A stretch of DNA of 6,759 nucleotides from Candidatus Solibacter sp. (GTDB lineage Bacteria; Acidobacteriota; Terriglobia; Bryobacterales; Bryobacteraceae), in contig JADGNS010000269.1 of assembly GCA_017883355.1 (NCBI GenBank), positions 1 through 6,759 of the forward strand, given 5' to 3'. A program made the position numbers and the translations under genes. Position 1 is the first letter of the stretch; each line of letters begins with the position of its first letter. Shown here in pieces: positions 1 to 5,465 of the stretch. Below the pieces are notes generated by a model that was not told the DNA's origin, made no database searches, and saw only the letters and a list, made by a program, of their open reading frames with translations.

Positions 1-7
1 GGGTCCA

Positions 8-43
8 GCCGGCTGAAAGCCGGCCGCAGGCAAGATTGCCTGC
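8..43. repeat. REP-like double palindrome
   Basis: Two adjacent perfect inverted repeats lie here. The first pairs 8-14 with 18-24 (GCCGGCT / AGCCGGC, loop GAA). The second pairs 26-33 with 36-43 (GCAGGCAA / TTGCCTGC, two bases between the arms, so the real loop would be larger). Two back-to-back GC-rich hairpins in intergenic DNA are typical of dispersed repetitive extragenic palindromes. From memory, very similar text recurs between genes in Solibacter-type acidobacteria. There is no T-run after either hairpin, so an intrinsic terminator is less likely. The copy number cannot be seen from this window. Confidence 0.6.
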
Positions 44-85
44 CCCACAATGGTTGTCGATTCTTGCGGGAGACGGGCGGCTAGC

Positions 86-1195
86 ATGCGCATTGGGGTG
101 AACGCGCTCTACCTGATTCCGGGCGGCGTCGGCGGCACCGAAATCTACCTGCGGTCGCTGTTGACGGCACTGGCTGAAATCGACCACCACAACCATTACT
201 TCGTGTTCACCAATCGCGAAACCGGTCCGGATCTGGTCCCCGCGCAGGCCAACTTCACGCAGGTGCCGCAAGCTGTGCGTGCCGTGAACCGTCCGGCGCG
301 CCTGCTGTGGGAGCAAACGGTGCTGCCGCTGGCGGCGGCCCGGCGCAGGCTCGACGTGCTGTTCAACCCCGGCTTCACCGCGCCCATTCTTTGCGGCTGC
401 CCGCAGGTCACGGTGTTTCACGATTTGCAGCACAAGCGCCACCCCGAATATTTCCGCTGGTTCGATCTGCCGTTCTGGAATTTCTTTCTGTTCTGGAGCA
501 TCACGGTGTCGAGCCGCGTGGTCGCCGTCTCTGGCGCCACGGCGGACGACGTGCGCCGCTGGTACCGCGTGCCGCCGGGCAAAATCCGGACCGTGCTTTC
601 GGGCGTGGATCCACGCTTCTTCGATCTCGCCGCCCGCCGCCGCCCCGAGCCGTTCTTACTGGCGGTCTCCACCCTGCACCCACATAAGAATCTGGATGGC
701 CTGCTGCGCGCCTTCGCCAGTTTCGGCGAACGGCATCCGGAGTACCGCCTCGTGGTGAGCGGCATGCATGGGTTCTTCTCGGCGGAACTGCACGCGCTGC
801 GCGAGCGGCTGCAGTTGGCGGATCGGGTGGAATTCCCGGGGTGGATTCCGAGGGAGCAGTTGTACGATCTGTACGCGCGCGCCTCGGCGTTTCTGTATCC
901 GAGCCTGTTCGAGGGCTTCGGGTTGCCGGTATTGGAAGCGCTGGCCGCCGGGGTGCCCACCGGTTGCTCCGGGATCGAGCCGATGAACAGCATCGCCGGC
1001 GACGCCGCGTTGAAATTCAATCCACGCGATCCCTCGGCCATCGCCGAAGCGATGCATCGCCTGGTGACGGATGGCGAACTTCGCGAAAGGCTCGCCGCCG
1101 CCGGACCGGTGCGCGCGGCGGAGTTTTCCTGGCGCACGACGGCGGAGGGAGTACTGGAGACTCTTCGCGGCGTCTGCCGGGCCGGGCTTGTGTAG
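86..1195 (+). CDS. Glycosyltransferase family 4 (GT-B fold), probably envelope polysaccharide synthesis
   Basis: A 369-residue cytosolic or membrane-associated glycosyltransferase that should move a sugar from a nucleotide-sugar donor to a growing glycan. The N-terminal acceptor half starts MRIGVNALYLIPGGVGGTE, with the glycine-rich loop at residues 13-17, and carries HDLQHKRHPEYF from residue 112, a pattern common in mannosyl/rhamnosyltransferase-like GT4 enzymes. The C-terminal donor half has HPHKN (Lys201), then the diagnostic E-x7-E motif at Glu276 and Glu284 within a GFGLPVLEALAAG loop. The length is normal for the family. An in-frame ATG 36 nt upstream (position 50) was not used, because the protein conserved in the family begins at MRIGVNAL and GGGAG lies about 13 nt before ATG 86. 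Oddity: the usual PEV-GDAAL segment after E-x7-E reads MNSIAGDAAL, lacking the customary Glu. The donor and acceptor cannot be named. It is followed after 40 bp by the secreted paralogs on the same strand. Confidence 0.93.
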   Translation: MRIGVNALYLIPGGVGGTEIYLRSLLTALAEIDHHNHYFVFTNRETGPDLVPAQANFTQVPQAVRAVNRPARLLWEQTVLPLAAARRRLDVLFNPGFTAPILCGCPQVTVFHDLQHKRHPEYFRWFDLPFWNFFLFWSITVSSRVVAVSGATADDVRRWYRVPPGKIRTVLSGVDPRFFDLAARRRPEPFLLAVSTLHPHKNLDGLLRAFASFGERHPEYRLVVSGMHGFFSAELHALRERLQLADRVEFPGWIPREQLYDLYARASAFLYPSLFEGFGLPVLEALAAGVPTGCSGIEPMNSIAGDAALKFNPRDPSAIAEAMHRLVTDGELRERLAAAGPVRAAEFSWRTTAEGVLETLRGVCRAGLV

Positions 1196-1223
1196 CGCCT
1201 CACCAATTGCTATTAGTACTGCT

Positions 1224-1230
1224 GGGGGTG
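1224..1230 (+). promoter_or_regulatory. Ribosome binding site fixing the start of the first paralog
   Basis: GGGGGTG ends 5 nt before ATG 1236. The open frame extends upstream to an ATG at 1071, inside the glycosyltransferase gene, but only the start at 1236 has this site and begins a signal peptide. Confidence 0.6.
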
Positions 1231-1235
1231 AATTC

Positions 1236-2234
1236 ATGCACCGTTTATTCACAGTTTTCGCGGCAGTCTTCGTAGTGGCGTTGCCATCTGGCGCGCAGCA
1301 GATGCAGCGCCGGGCCACCATGGTCGGTGGTGGCGGCGGCGACCGGGGAAAGTGCACCATCGAAGTGGTGGTTGACGGAGTCGCCGAAATCGAAATTCGA
1401 GGCGATCAGGGAAGCATCAGGAATCTCGCGGGCCAACCCGCGCAATGGCGCCGCTTCGAATGCAGCGCTCCCCTGCCCCGCAATCCGGGCGAATTCCGCT
1501 TTCAAGGCATCGATGGCCGCGGCCGGCAGGATCTGGTCCGCGATCCGCGCAACGGCGGGGCCGCCGTCGTTCGCATTGAAGATTCCAAGGGCGGATCCGA
1601 AGGCTATACCTTCGACCTGATTTGGGGTGGGGGCAATCGCATGCCGGACCGCATGCCGGACCGCATGCCGGACCGCGTTCCCGAGCGTGCGCCGCGCCGC
1701 TATACCGTCGAGCAGGCCGTAAGCGTCTGCCAGGATTCGGTGCGCGCCCAGGCGGGGGACCGGTTCCGCGGGCGCCGGGTGGAGTTCCTGAACACGCGCA
1801 TCGACGATAACCCCGGCCGCAATGACTGGGTCATCGGCATGATCGATGTCTTCCGTGGCCCGGTTGCCGAGGAACGCTTCCGTTTCTCCTGCTCGGTGAA
1901 TTTTGACAACGGCCAGGTCCGGAGCGTGCAGATCGACCCCATGGAAGACCGGCGCGGTCCCGACCGTCCGTCGCGCCGCTTCACCGTGGAGCAGGCCGTG
2001 GGCGTCTGCCAGGATTCGATCCGCAGGCGGGCGGAAGACCGCTTCCGCGGGCGCCGGGTGGAATTCCTGAACACGCGGATCGACGACAATCCGGGCCGCA
2101 ATGACTGGGTCGTCGGCACCATCGACGTTTTCCGCGGCCGCGACTTCTCGGAAGGCCGCTATCGGTTCTCGTGCTCGGTGAATTTCGACAACGGCCAGGT
2201 CCGCTCGGCGGAGATCGACCCCAGAAGGATGTGA
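1236..2234 (+). CDS. Secreted three-domain protein of unknown function (N domain, RMPD linker, two C domains)
   Basis: A 332-residue protein I cannot assign to a named family. Residues 1-20 are a signal peptide (Arg3, hydrophobic core, SGA cleavage before Gln21), so it should be exported. Residues 25-133 form a first domain with two cysteines (Cys40, Cys76), probably a disulfide, and a beta-rich look (TIEVVVDG, AEIEIRG, GYTFDLIW). Residues 135-150 are a linker of three exact RMPD units and one RVPE. Residues 154-235 and 247-329 are two copies of a second domain, about 82% identical by hand count. Each has a helix (EQAVxVCQDS), a conserved core (DRFRGRRVEF then GRNDWV) and a final strand (FSCSVNFDNGQVRS), with one cysteine in the helix and one in the strand (165/219, 258/313). 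No catalytic motif is obvious. The next gene is a paralog with only one C domain. From memory, similar proteins occur as hypotheticals in acidobacteria. A binding or envelope-surface role is inference only. Confidence 0.9.
   Translation: MHRLFTVFAAVFVVALPSGAQQMQRRATMVGGGGGDRGKCTIEVVVDGVAEIEIRGDQGSIRNLAGQPAQWRRFECSAPLPRNPGEFRFQGIDGRGRQDLVRDPRNGGAAVVRIEDSKGGSEGYTFDLIWGGGNRMPDRMPDRMPDRVPERAPRRYTVEQAVSVCQDSVRAQAGDRFRGRRVEFLNTRIDDNPGRNDWVIGMIDVFRGPVAEERFRFSCSVNFDNGQVRSVQIDPMEDRRGPDRPSRRFTVEQAVGVCQDSIRRRAEDRFRGRRVEFLNTRIDDNPGRNDWVVGTIDVFRGRDFSEGRYRFSCSVNFDNGQVRSAEIDPRRM
1638..1673 (+). repeat. 12-nt tandem repeat, three exact copies, coding for RMPD
   Basis: CGCATGCCGGAC occurs three times without change (1638-1649, 1650-1661, 1662-1673), followed by a degenerate fourth unit (1674-1685, RVPE). 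It encodes the linker between the N domain and the C domains. Exact DNA identity points to recent slippage. The unit is a multiple of three, so copy number can change without a frameshift. Confidence 0.93.
1695..1940 (+). repeat. C-domain copy 1 (duplicated domain)
   Basis: This copy encodes residues 154-235 of the first paralog. It is the most divergent of the three copies: it reads RGPVAEERF where the others read RGRDxSEGRY, and it is one residue shorter. By hand count it is about 82% identical to copy 2 and 83% to the copy at 2850-3098. The core DRFRGRRVEF...GRNDWV, at 1758-1832, is unchanged at protein level. Confidence 0.9.
1974..2222 (+). repeat. C-domain copy 2 (duplicated domain)
   Basis: This copy encodes residues 247-329 of the first paralog and ends four residues before its stop. 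It is closest to the copy in the next gene: about 87% of residues are identical, and I count 2 base differences, both silent, in the 75-nt core starting at 2037. An 11-residue spacer rich in Arg, Asp and Pro separates it from copy 1. Confidence 0.9.
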
Positions 2235-2306
2235 GGCGATTCGGGTGGGTGAAGATGCCCACGGTGGCCCGTTAAATGCTCCTCTGTTTTCCAGGGAGCA
2301 ATATCT
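2235..2306 (+). promoter_or_regulatory. 72-bp intergenic leader with a hairpin that can cover the ribosome binding site
   Basis: The ribosome binding site of the next gene is AGGGAG (2293-2298), 8 nt before ATG 2307. The same bases form the right arm of a possible stem: 2278-2286 (GCTCC, bulged T, CTG) pairs with 2292-2299 (CAGGGAGC) around a TTTTC loop. If it folds in the mRNA, it would lower translation of the second paralog. A weaker imperfect pairing of CGGG/TGGG with CCCA/CCCG (about 2242-2271) has no T-run, so it is not called a terminator. I saw no clear promoter. Confidence 0.4.
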
Positions 2307-3125
2307 ATGTATCGATTACTTACTGTGTTGGCCGCCGTCACCGTGGTGGCCTCGCAGGCAGGTGCGCAACAGTACCAACGCCGCGCCACGATGGTGGGCG
2401 GCGGCAGCAACGATCGCGGCAAGTGCACCATCGAGGTGGTGGTGGACGGCGCCGCCGATATCGAAATCCGCGGCGACCAGGGAACTATCAGGAATATTTC
2501 GGGCCGTCCGGCGGAGTGGCGCCGCTTCGAGTGCAGCGCTCCACTGCCTGGCAACCCGGCCGACTTCCGCTTTGCCGGCGTCGATGGCCGCGGCCGGCAG
2601 CAGTTGGCCCGCGATCCGCGCAACGGCGGTGTGGCCGTGGTCCACATTGAAGATTCCGCCGGCGGTTCTGAAGGCTATACCTTCGACCTCATGTGGGGCG
2701 GCGGCAACAACTCCGGCCCGGAACGCGGCAACAACTCCGCAGTCGGCGGCGCCATTGCCGGCGCCATCGCGGGCGCTATCAACGCGGAGAATCGCGATCA
2801 GGACCGTGACCGTGACCGTGGTCCTGAACGAGGCGCTGACCGTATGTCCCGCTCCTTCACCACCGAGCAGGCCGTCAATGTCTGCCAGGATTCCGTGCGC
2901 AGGCAGGCGGGCGACCGGTTCCGCGGGCGCCGGGTGGAATTCCTGAACACGCGGATCGACGACAACCCGGGCCGCAATGACTGGGTCATCGGAACCATCG
3001 ACGTAATCCGCGGCCGGGACGTGTCGGAGGGACGCTATAAATTTTCCTGCTCGGTGAACTTCGACAACGGCCAGGTCCGCTCTGCGCAAATCGACCCCAG
3101 GAGAGAGCAACCCAACGGGCGGTAG
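2307..3125 (+). CDS. Secreted two-domain paralog of the preceding gene (N domain, glycine-zipper/RD linker, one C domain)
   Basis: A 272-residue protein of unknown function, clearly a duplicate of its upstream neighbour. The signal peptide is residues 1-20 (hydrophobic core LLTVLAAVTVVA, AGA before Gln21). The N domain (25-133) aligns to the neighbour without a gap, about 81% identical, and keeps Cys40 and Cys76. The linker is wholly different: Asn/Gly-rich, then GGAIAGAIAGAI with Gly148, Gly152 and Gly156 in a GxxxGxxxG glycine-zipper pattern, then an Arg-Asp run (RDQDRDRDRG). One C domain follows (182-264, two cysteines), and the protein ends in a basic, polar tail. The glycine-zipper stretch is about 14 residues, short for a full membrane span, so membrane contact is only a possibility. 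The start is set by AGGGAG 8 nt upstream. The gene probably shares a transcript with its neighbour. Its stop lies 13 bp from the stop of the convergent permease. Confidence 0.9.
   Translation: MYRLLTVLAAVTVVASQAGAQQYQRRATMVGGGSNDRGKCTIEVVVDGAADIEIRGDQGTIRNISGRPAEWRRFECSAPLPGNPADFRFAGVDGRGRQQLARDPRNGGVAVVHIEDSAGGSEGYTFDLMWGGGNNSGPERGNNSAVGGAIAGAIAGAINAENRDQDRDRDRGPERGADRMSRSFTTEQAVNVCQDSVRRQAGDRFRGRRVEFLNTRIDDNPGRNDWVIGTIDVIRGRDVSEGRYKFSCSVNFDNGQVRSAQIDPRREQPNGR
2802..2819 (+). repeat. 6-nt tandem repeat, three copies, coding for DR
   Basis: GACCGT occurs three times (2802-2819, residues 166-171 of the second paralog), with a degenerate flank on each side. It lies in the linker, at a place equivalent to the RMPD repeat of the first paralog but unrelated in sequence. 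Confidence 0.85.
2850..3098 (+). repeat. C-domain copy 3 (duplicated domain)
   Basis: This is the single C domain of the second paralog (residues 182-264). It is about 87% identical in protein to the terminal copy of the first paralog. Its core begins at 2913 and encodes the same 25 residues as the other two copies. Confidence 0.9.
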
Positions 3126-3138
3126 GTTGGCGTGAGCC

Positions 3139-4431
3139 TTACGACTCCCAACGGAAGCGCCAGACGGCGACGGCGCCGAATAGCACTGCGAAGGCGAGCA
3201 GTGCGCCGATCGGCCCCAGCGCGGCGTCGAAGCCGGAGCCGCGCCATACCATCGCGTCCAGCCCATCCACCGCCCAACGGGTGGGCACCGCGAAGCTTGC
3301 TTTCTGCAGCCACTGCGGGAAGATGAAGGCGGGCACCCAACTGCCGCCCAGCATGACCAGGATGAGGGTCACCAGGATGGCGATGCCGCGCGTCGCCTCC
3401 GGCGTCTTGCCGAGCACCGCGATCAGCAGGCCGAACGTCGCCGTCATGATCGCGAAAGCGATGCACACGCCCAGGAAGCCGGCGAGACTGCCTTCGATCC
3501 TGACCCCGAACACGACACGCGCGAAACCAAACACGGTCAGCATGATGACCATGGCGACAATGGCCGCGCTGGCCGCGCGGCTGCCGATGATTACGTAACG
3601 CGAGAGCGGCGCCGCTTGCAGCCGCTTCCAGAGACCGCTGCGCCGCTGATACAGCACCACCATTCCGGCATCGATCCCCATGAAGAGGATGAACTGCACG
3701 CACATTCCGGCGAAGGAGTGCGCCATGCTGTTGTACTGCACACCCTTGCGGGCGGTGACCGCCTCCTGGCTTACGGTGTACGGCATGCTGAAGCCGGAGT
3801 TGGCCTGCGCCTGCGGATTGGCTTGCTGCCGTTGGTTCCACTCGCCCACGCCTTGCAACATGCGGCGCAGCGCGGCCTGGTCTGCCGGTTTCATGTCAGG
3901 GGATTTGTCCAGGTCGCGGAGGGCGTCGTCCAGCACGCGTTGTGAACTCGGGCCGCCCAGGGTATCGCGGCTGACTATTTCCATTACGTGCTGCATCAGG
4001 ACGCCGCGCACCACCTGCATTTCGGTGGCGTGCGAGGGGTCGTAGAGCAACTGAATCTCCGGTTTGTCGCCGCCGCGGAAGAACGATTTTCCGGCGCGAT
4101 CCGCGAAGCCCGGCGGAATCACCGCCGCCACCGTGGTCTTGCCGCCGCGCACCGCTTCGCGCGCCTCTTCAAGAGGACGGCTCTTCACATCCAGCGCCGC
4201 ATCCGCCGCGAGCGCCGCAACCACCTTGCCGGAAACCTCACTGTTATCCTGATTGACCACGGCCACCACGATCTTCGACGGCGGGCGGTCGTCGGCTACG
4301 CCGCCGAAGATATACCCGAAGAACGACGCGATCACGATGGGTGCGACAAAGCTCATGGTGACCGCGCGCTTGTCCTGAAAGAACAAGCGTAGATCGCGCC
4401 GCACCAGCGCTTGAAATGCCGTATAACTCAT
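3139..4431 (-). CDS. ABC-2 type transporter permease (exporter)
   Basis: A 430-residue inner-membrane subunit of an ABC exporter. The layout matches the YhhJ/YbhR-like ABC-2 group: a cytoplasmic N-terminus (VRRDLRLFFQDKR), TM1 at about 24-43, a large extracytoplasmic domain of about 195 residues, then five more spans at about 240-261, 285-309, 315-340, 348-372 and 404-424. The segment RLQAAPLSRYVIIGSR (270-285) is the conserved cytoplasmic coupling region of this class. The start at 4431 was chosen because its ATG overlaps the TGA of the ATPase gene (ATGA), which indicates translational coupling. An in-frame ATG at 4533 would overlap the ATPase by about 100 nt and add a proline-rich stretch unlike the family. 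The substrate cannot be read from the sequence; this group exports drugs, lipids or polymers. It converges on the second paralog with 13 bp between stops. Confidence 0.93.
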   Translation of the reverse strand: MSYTAFQALVRRDLRLFFQDKRAVTMSFVAPIVIASFFGYIFGGVADDRPPSKIVVAVVNQDNSEVSGKVVAALAADAALDVKSRPLEEAREAVRGGKTTVAAVIPPGFADRAGKSFFRGGDKPEIQLLYDPSHATEMQVVRGVLMQHVMEIVSRDTLGGPSSQRVLDDALRDLDKSPDMKPADQAALRRMLQGVGEWNQRQQANPQAQANSGFSMPYTVSQEAVTARKGVQYNSMAHSFAGMCVQFILFMGIDAGMVVLYQRRSGLWKRLQAAPLSRYVIIGSRAASAAIVAMVIMLTVFGFARVVFGVRIEGSLAGFLGVCIAFAIMTATFGLLIAVLGKTPEATRGIAILVTLILVMLGGSWVPAFIFPQWLQKASFAVPTRWAVDGLDAMVWRGSGFDAALGPIGALLAFAVLFGAVAVWRFRWES

Positions 4432-5363
4432 GCGTTGCGTACGCTCCTTCCAGTCAATGTCAGGAACACCGTCTCCAGGTCCGCGCGCTGGCTGCTCAGG
4501 TGGCTGCACCGGTAGTTCTGCTCGTTGAGCCACACCAGCACGGGCGGCGAACTCGCCAGCAGATCGAGCACCGTGACGCGCAGCGTGCTGCCGTCCCAGG
4601 CGGCGGCGGACACGCCTTCCACCGCGCGCAAACCGTCCAGCCAGCCGTCCTGCCCCGGATTCTCGACGCCGATTTCGAGCACATTCACGCTTGGCACCAG
4701 GCGCCGCACCGCTTCCAGGGTATCGTTGGCCATCACCTTGCCGTGATCGATGATGATGATGCGGTCGCAGAGGCGCTCCGCCTCTTCCATGTAGTGGGTG
4801 GTGTAGACGAGGGTCTTCCCCTGGCGCTTGAGTTCCTCCAGGCTGGAGAAGATCTGGTTGCGGCTCTGCGGATCCACCCCGACGGTAGGCTCATCGAGCA
4901 GCAGGATCCGCGGACCATGGAGCAGCGCGGCCGCCAGGTTCAGCCGGCGCTTCATGCCGCCGCTGAAGGTGCTCACGCGATCCTTGGCGCGGTCGGCCAG
5001 CCCCGCCACGTCAAACGCCGATTCCATGGCGCTTGCCAGCGCCGCGCCGCGCATCCCGTAGATGGCGCCGAACAGTGCCAGGTTTTCGCGCGCCGAAAGC
5101 TCGTCGTGGAGCGCCACTTCCTGCGGCACCAGTCCCAGGCGAAGCTTCACCGGATCGGTTTCCCCATGCACCACGCCGCCCTCGATCCGCACCTCACCGC
5201 GGTCCGGGGGCAGAAGCCCGGCGATCATGGAGACGGTGGTGGTTTTTCCGGCGCCGTTAGGCCCCAACAGGCCGACCATTTCCCCCGGCCGCGCGACGAA
5301 GGAAACATCCTCCACTGCCACCAGATCGCCGTAGCGTTTGTGCAGTCCTGTCACTTCCAGCAT
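4428..5363 (-). CDS. ABC transporter ATP-binding protein
   Basis: A 311-residue ATPase that powers the permease encoded next to it. All nucleotide-binding motifs are present: Walker A GPNGAGKTT (34-42), Q-loop at Gln81, signature FSGGMKRRL (133-141), Walker B LLLDEP with Glu158, and H-loop His190. The signature reads FSGGM rather than LSGGQ, common in CcmA/DrrA-type exporter ATPases. Residues from about 220 to 311 form a small C-terminal extension like that of DrrA-type proteins, ending in the typical LETVFLTLTGR. The start at 5363 gives the usual MLEVTGLHKRYG opening. An upstream in-frame ATG at 5414 adds 17 residues that do not resemble the family. The TGA overlaps the permease ATG by 4 nt, so the two are made together, probably as a dimer of ATPases on two permease subunits. 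Confidence 0.95.
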   Translation of the reverse strand: MLEVTGLHKRYGDLVAVEDVSFVARPGEMVGLLGPNGAGKTTTVSMIAGLLPPDRGEVRIEGGVVHGETDPVKLRLGLVPQEVALHDELSARENLALFGAIYGMRGAALASAMESAFDVAGLADRAKDRVSTFSGGMKRRLNLAAALLHGPRILLLDEPTVGVDPQSRNQIFSSLEELKRQGKTLVYTTHYMEEAERLCDRIIIIDHGKVMANDTLEAVRRLVPSVNVLEIGVENPGQDGWLDGLRAVEGVSAAAWDGSTLRVTVLDLLASSPPVLVWLNEQNYRCSHLSSQRADLETVFLTLTGRSVRNA

Positions 5364-5371
5364 GCTTCCGG

Positions 5372-5402
5372 AGTATACGCGAACGGGAGCGCCTATGTTC
5401 AA
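5372..5402 (-). promoter_or_regulatory. Candidate promoter of the ABC exporter operon
   Basis: Read on the - strand, TTGAAC (5402-5397) and TATACT (5377-5372) are separated by 19 nt. TATACT matches the -10 consensus at 5 of 6 bases and TTGAAC the -35 at 4 of 6; the spacing is long. Only 8 nt separate TATACT from ATG 5363, so a transcript from here would have almost no leader. The CCGGAAGC just before the ATG could otherwise act as a weak ribosome binding site for a longer transcript. Confidence 0.4.
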
Positions 5403-5410
5403 ACCAAGTG

Positions 5411-5431
5411 GCATAAGGCTCCGCCTTGTGC
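5411..5431 (+). promoter_or_regulatory. Hairpin in the divergent intergenic region
   Basis: Positions 5411-5419 (GCATAAGGC) pair with 5423-5431 (GCCTTGTGC) around a TCC loop: nine pairs including one G-T. The G-T pair makes the stem better in + strand RNA than in - strand RNA. It lies 35 bp before the + gene at 5466 and 47 bp before the ATPase start. It could be a leader structure, an operator or a dispersed palindrome. No T-run follows. Confidence 0.5.
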
Positions 5432-5454
5432 AACGGCGCTATTCTGGTGGCGAG

Positions 5455-5462
5455 AGGAGGTG
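5455..5462 (+). promoter_or_regulatory. Perfect Shine-Dalgarno site for a GTG start
   Basis: AGGAGGTG is fully complementary to the usual 3' end of 16S rRNA. Its last GG ends 5 nt before GTG 5466. This decides the start of the following gene, whose first in-frame ATG comes only 27 codons later. Confidence 0.85.
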
Positions 5463-5465
5463 CTG

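Noticed and set aside
1071..1235. Extended start of the first paralog inside the glycosyltransferase gene
   Set aside because: It would bury the signal peptide at 1236 and overlap the upstream gene by 125 bp. The ribosome binding site at 1224-1230 supports 1236.
418..1360. Long open frames on the - strand (418-1206 and 656-1360)
   Set aside because: They lie antisense to the glycosyltransferase, have Arg/Pro/Ala-biased composition and no motif. This is normal for GC-rich coding DNA.
1638..1685. Short repeat array as a CRISPR-like element
   Set aside because: The units are contiguous 12-mers with no spacers, in frame within a gene, so this is a coding tandem repeat.
2242..2272. Intrinsic terminator between the two paralogs
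   Set aside because: The pairing is imperfect and followed by TTAAAT rather than a T-run.
3126..3138. Bidirectional terminator between the convergent genes
   Set aside because: There are only 13 bp between stops. A 5-bp CCAAC/GTTGG pairing around 3110-3130 is too weak to call.
2316..3266. 316-residue open frame on the - strand
   Set aside because: It mirrors the second paralog and the end of the permease. Its composition is that of an antisense frame and it has no domain.
4432..4533. Longer N-terminus of the permease
   Set aside because: The added 34 residues are proline-rich and translated from ATPase coding DNA. The ATGA overlap gives the natural start.
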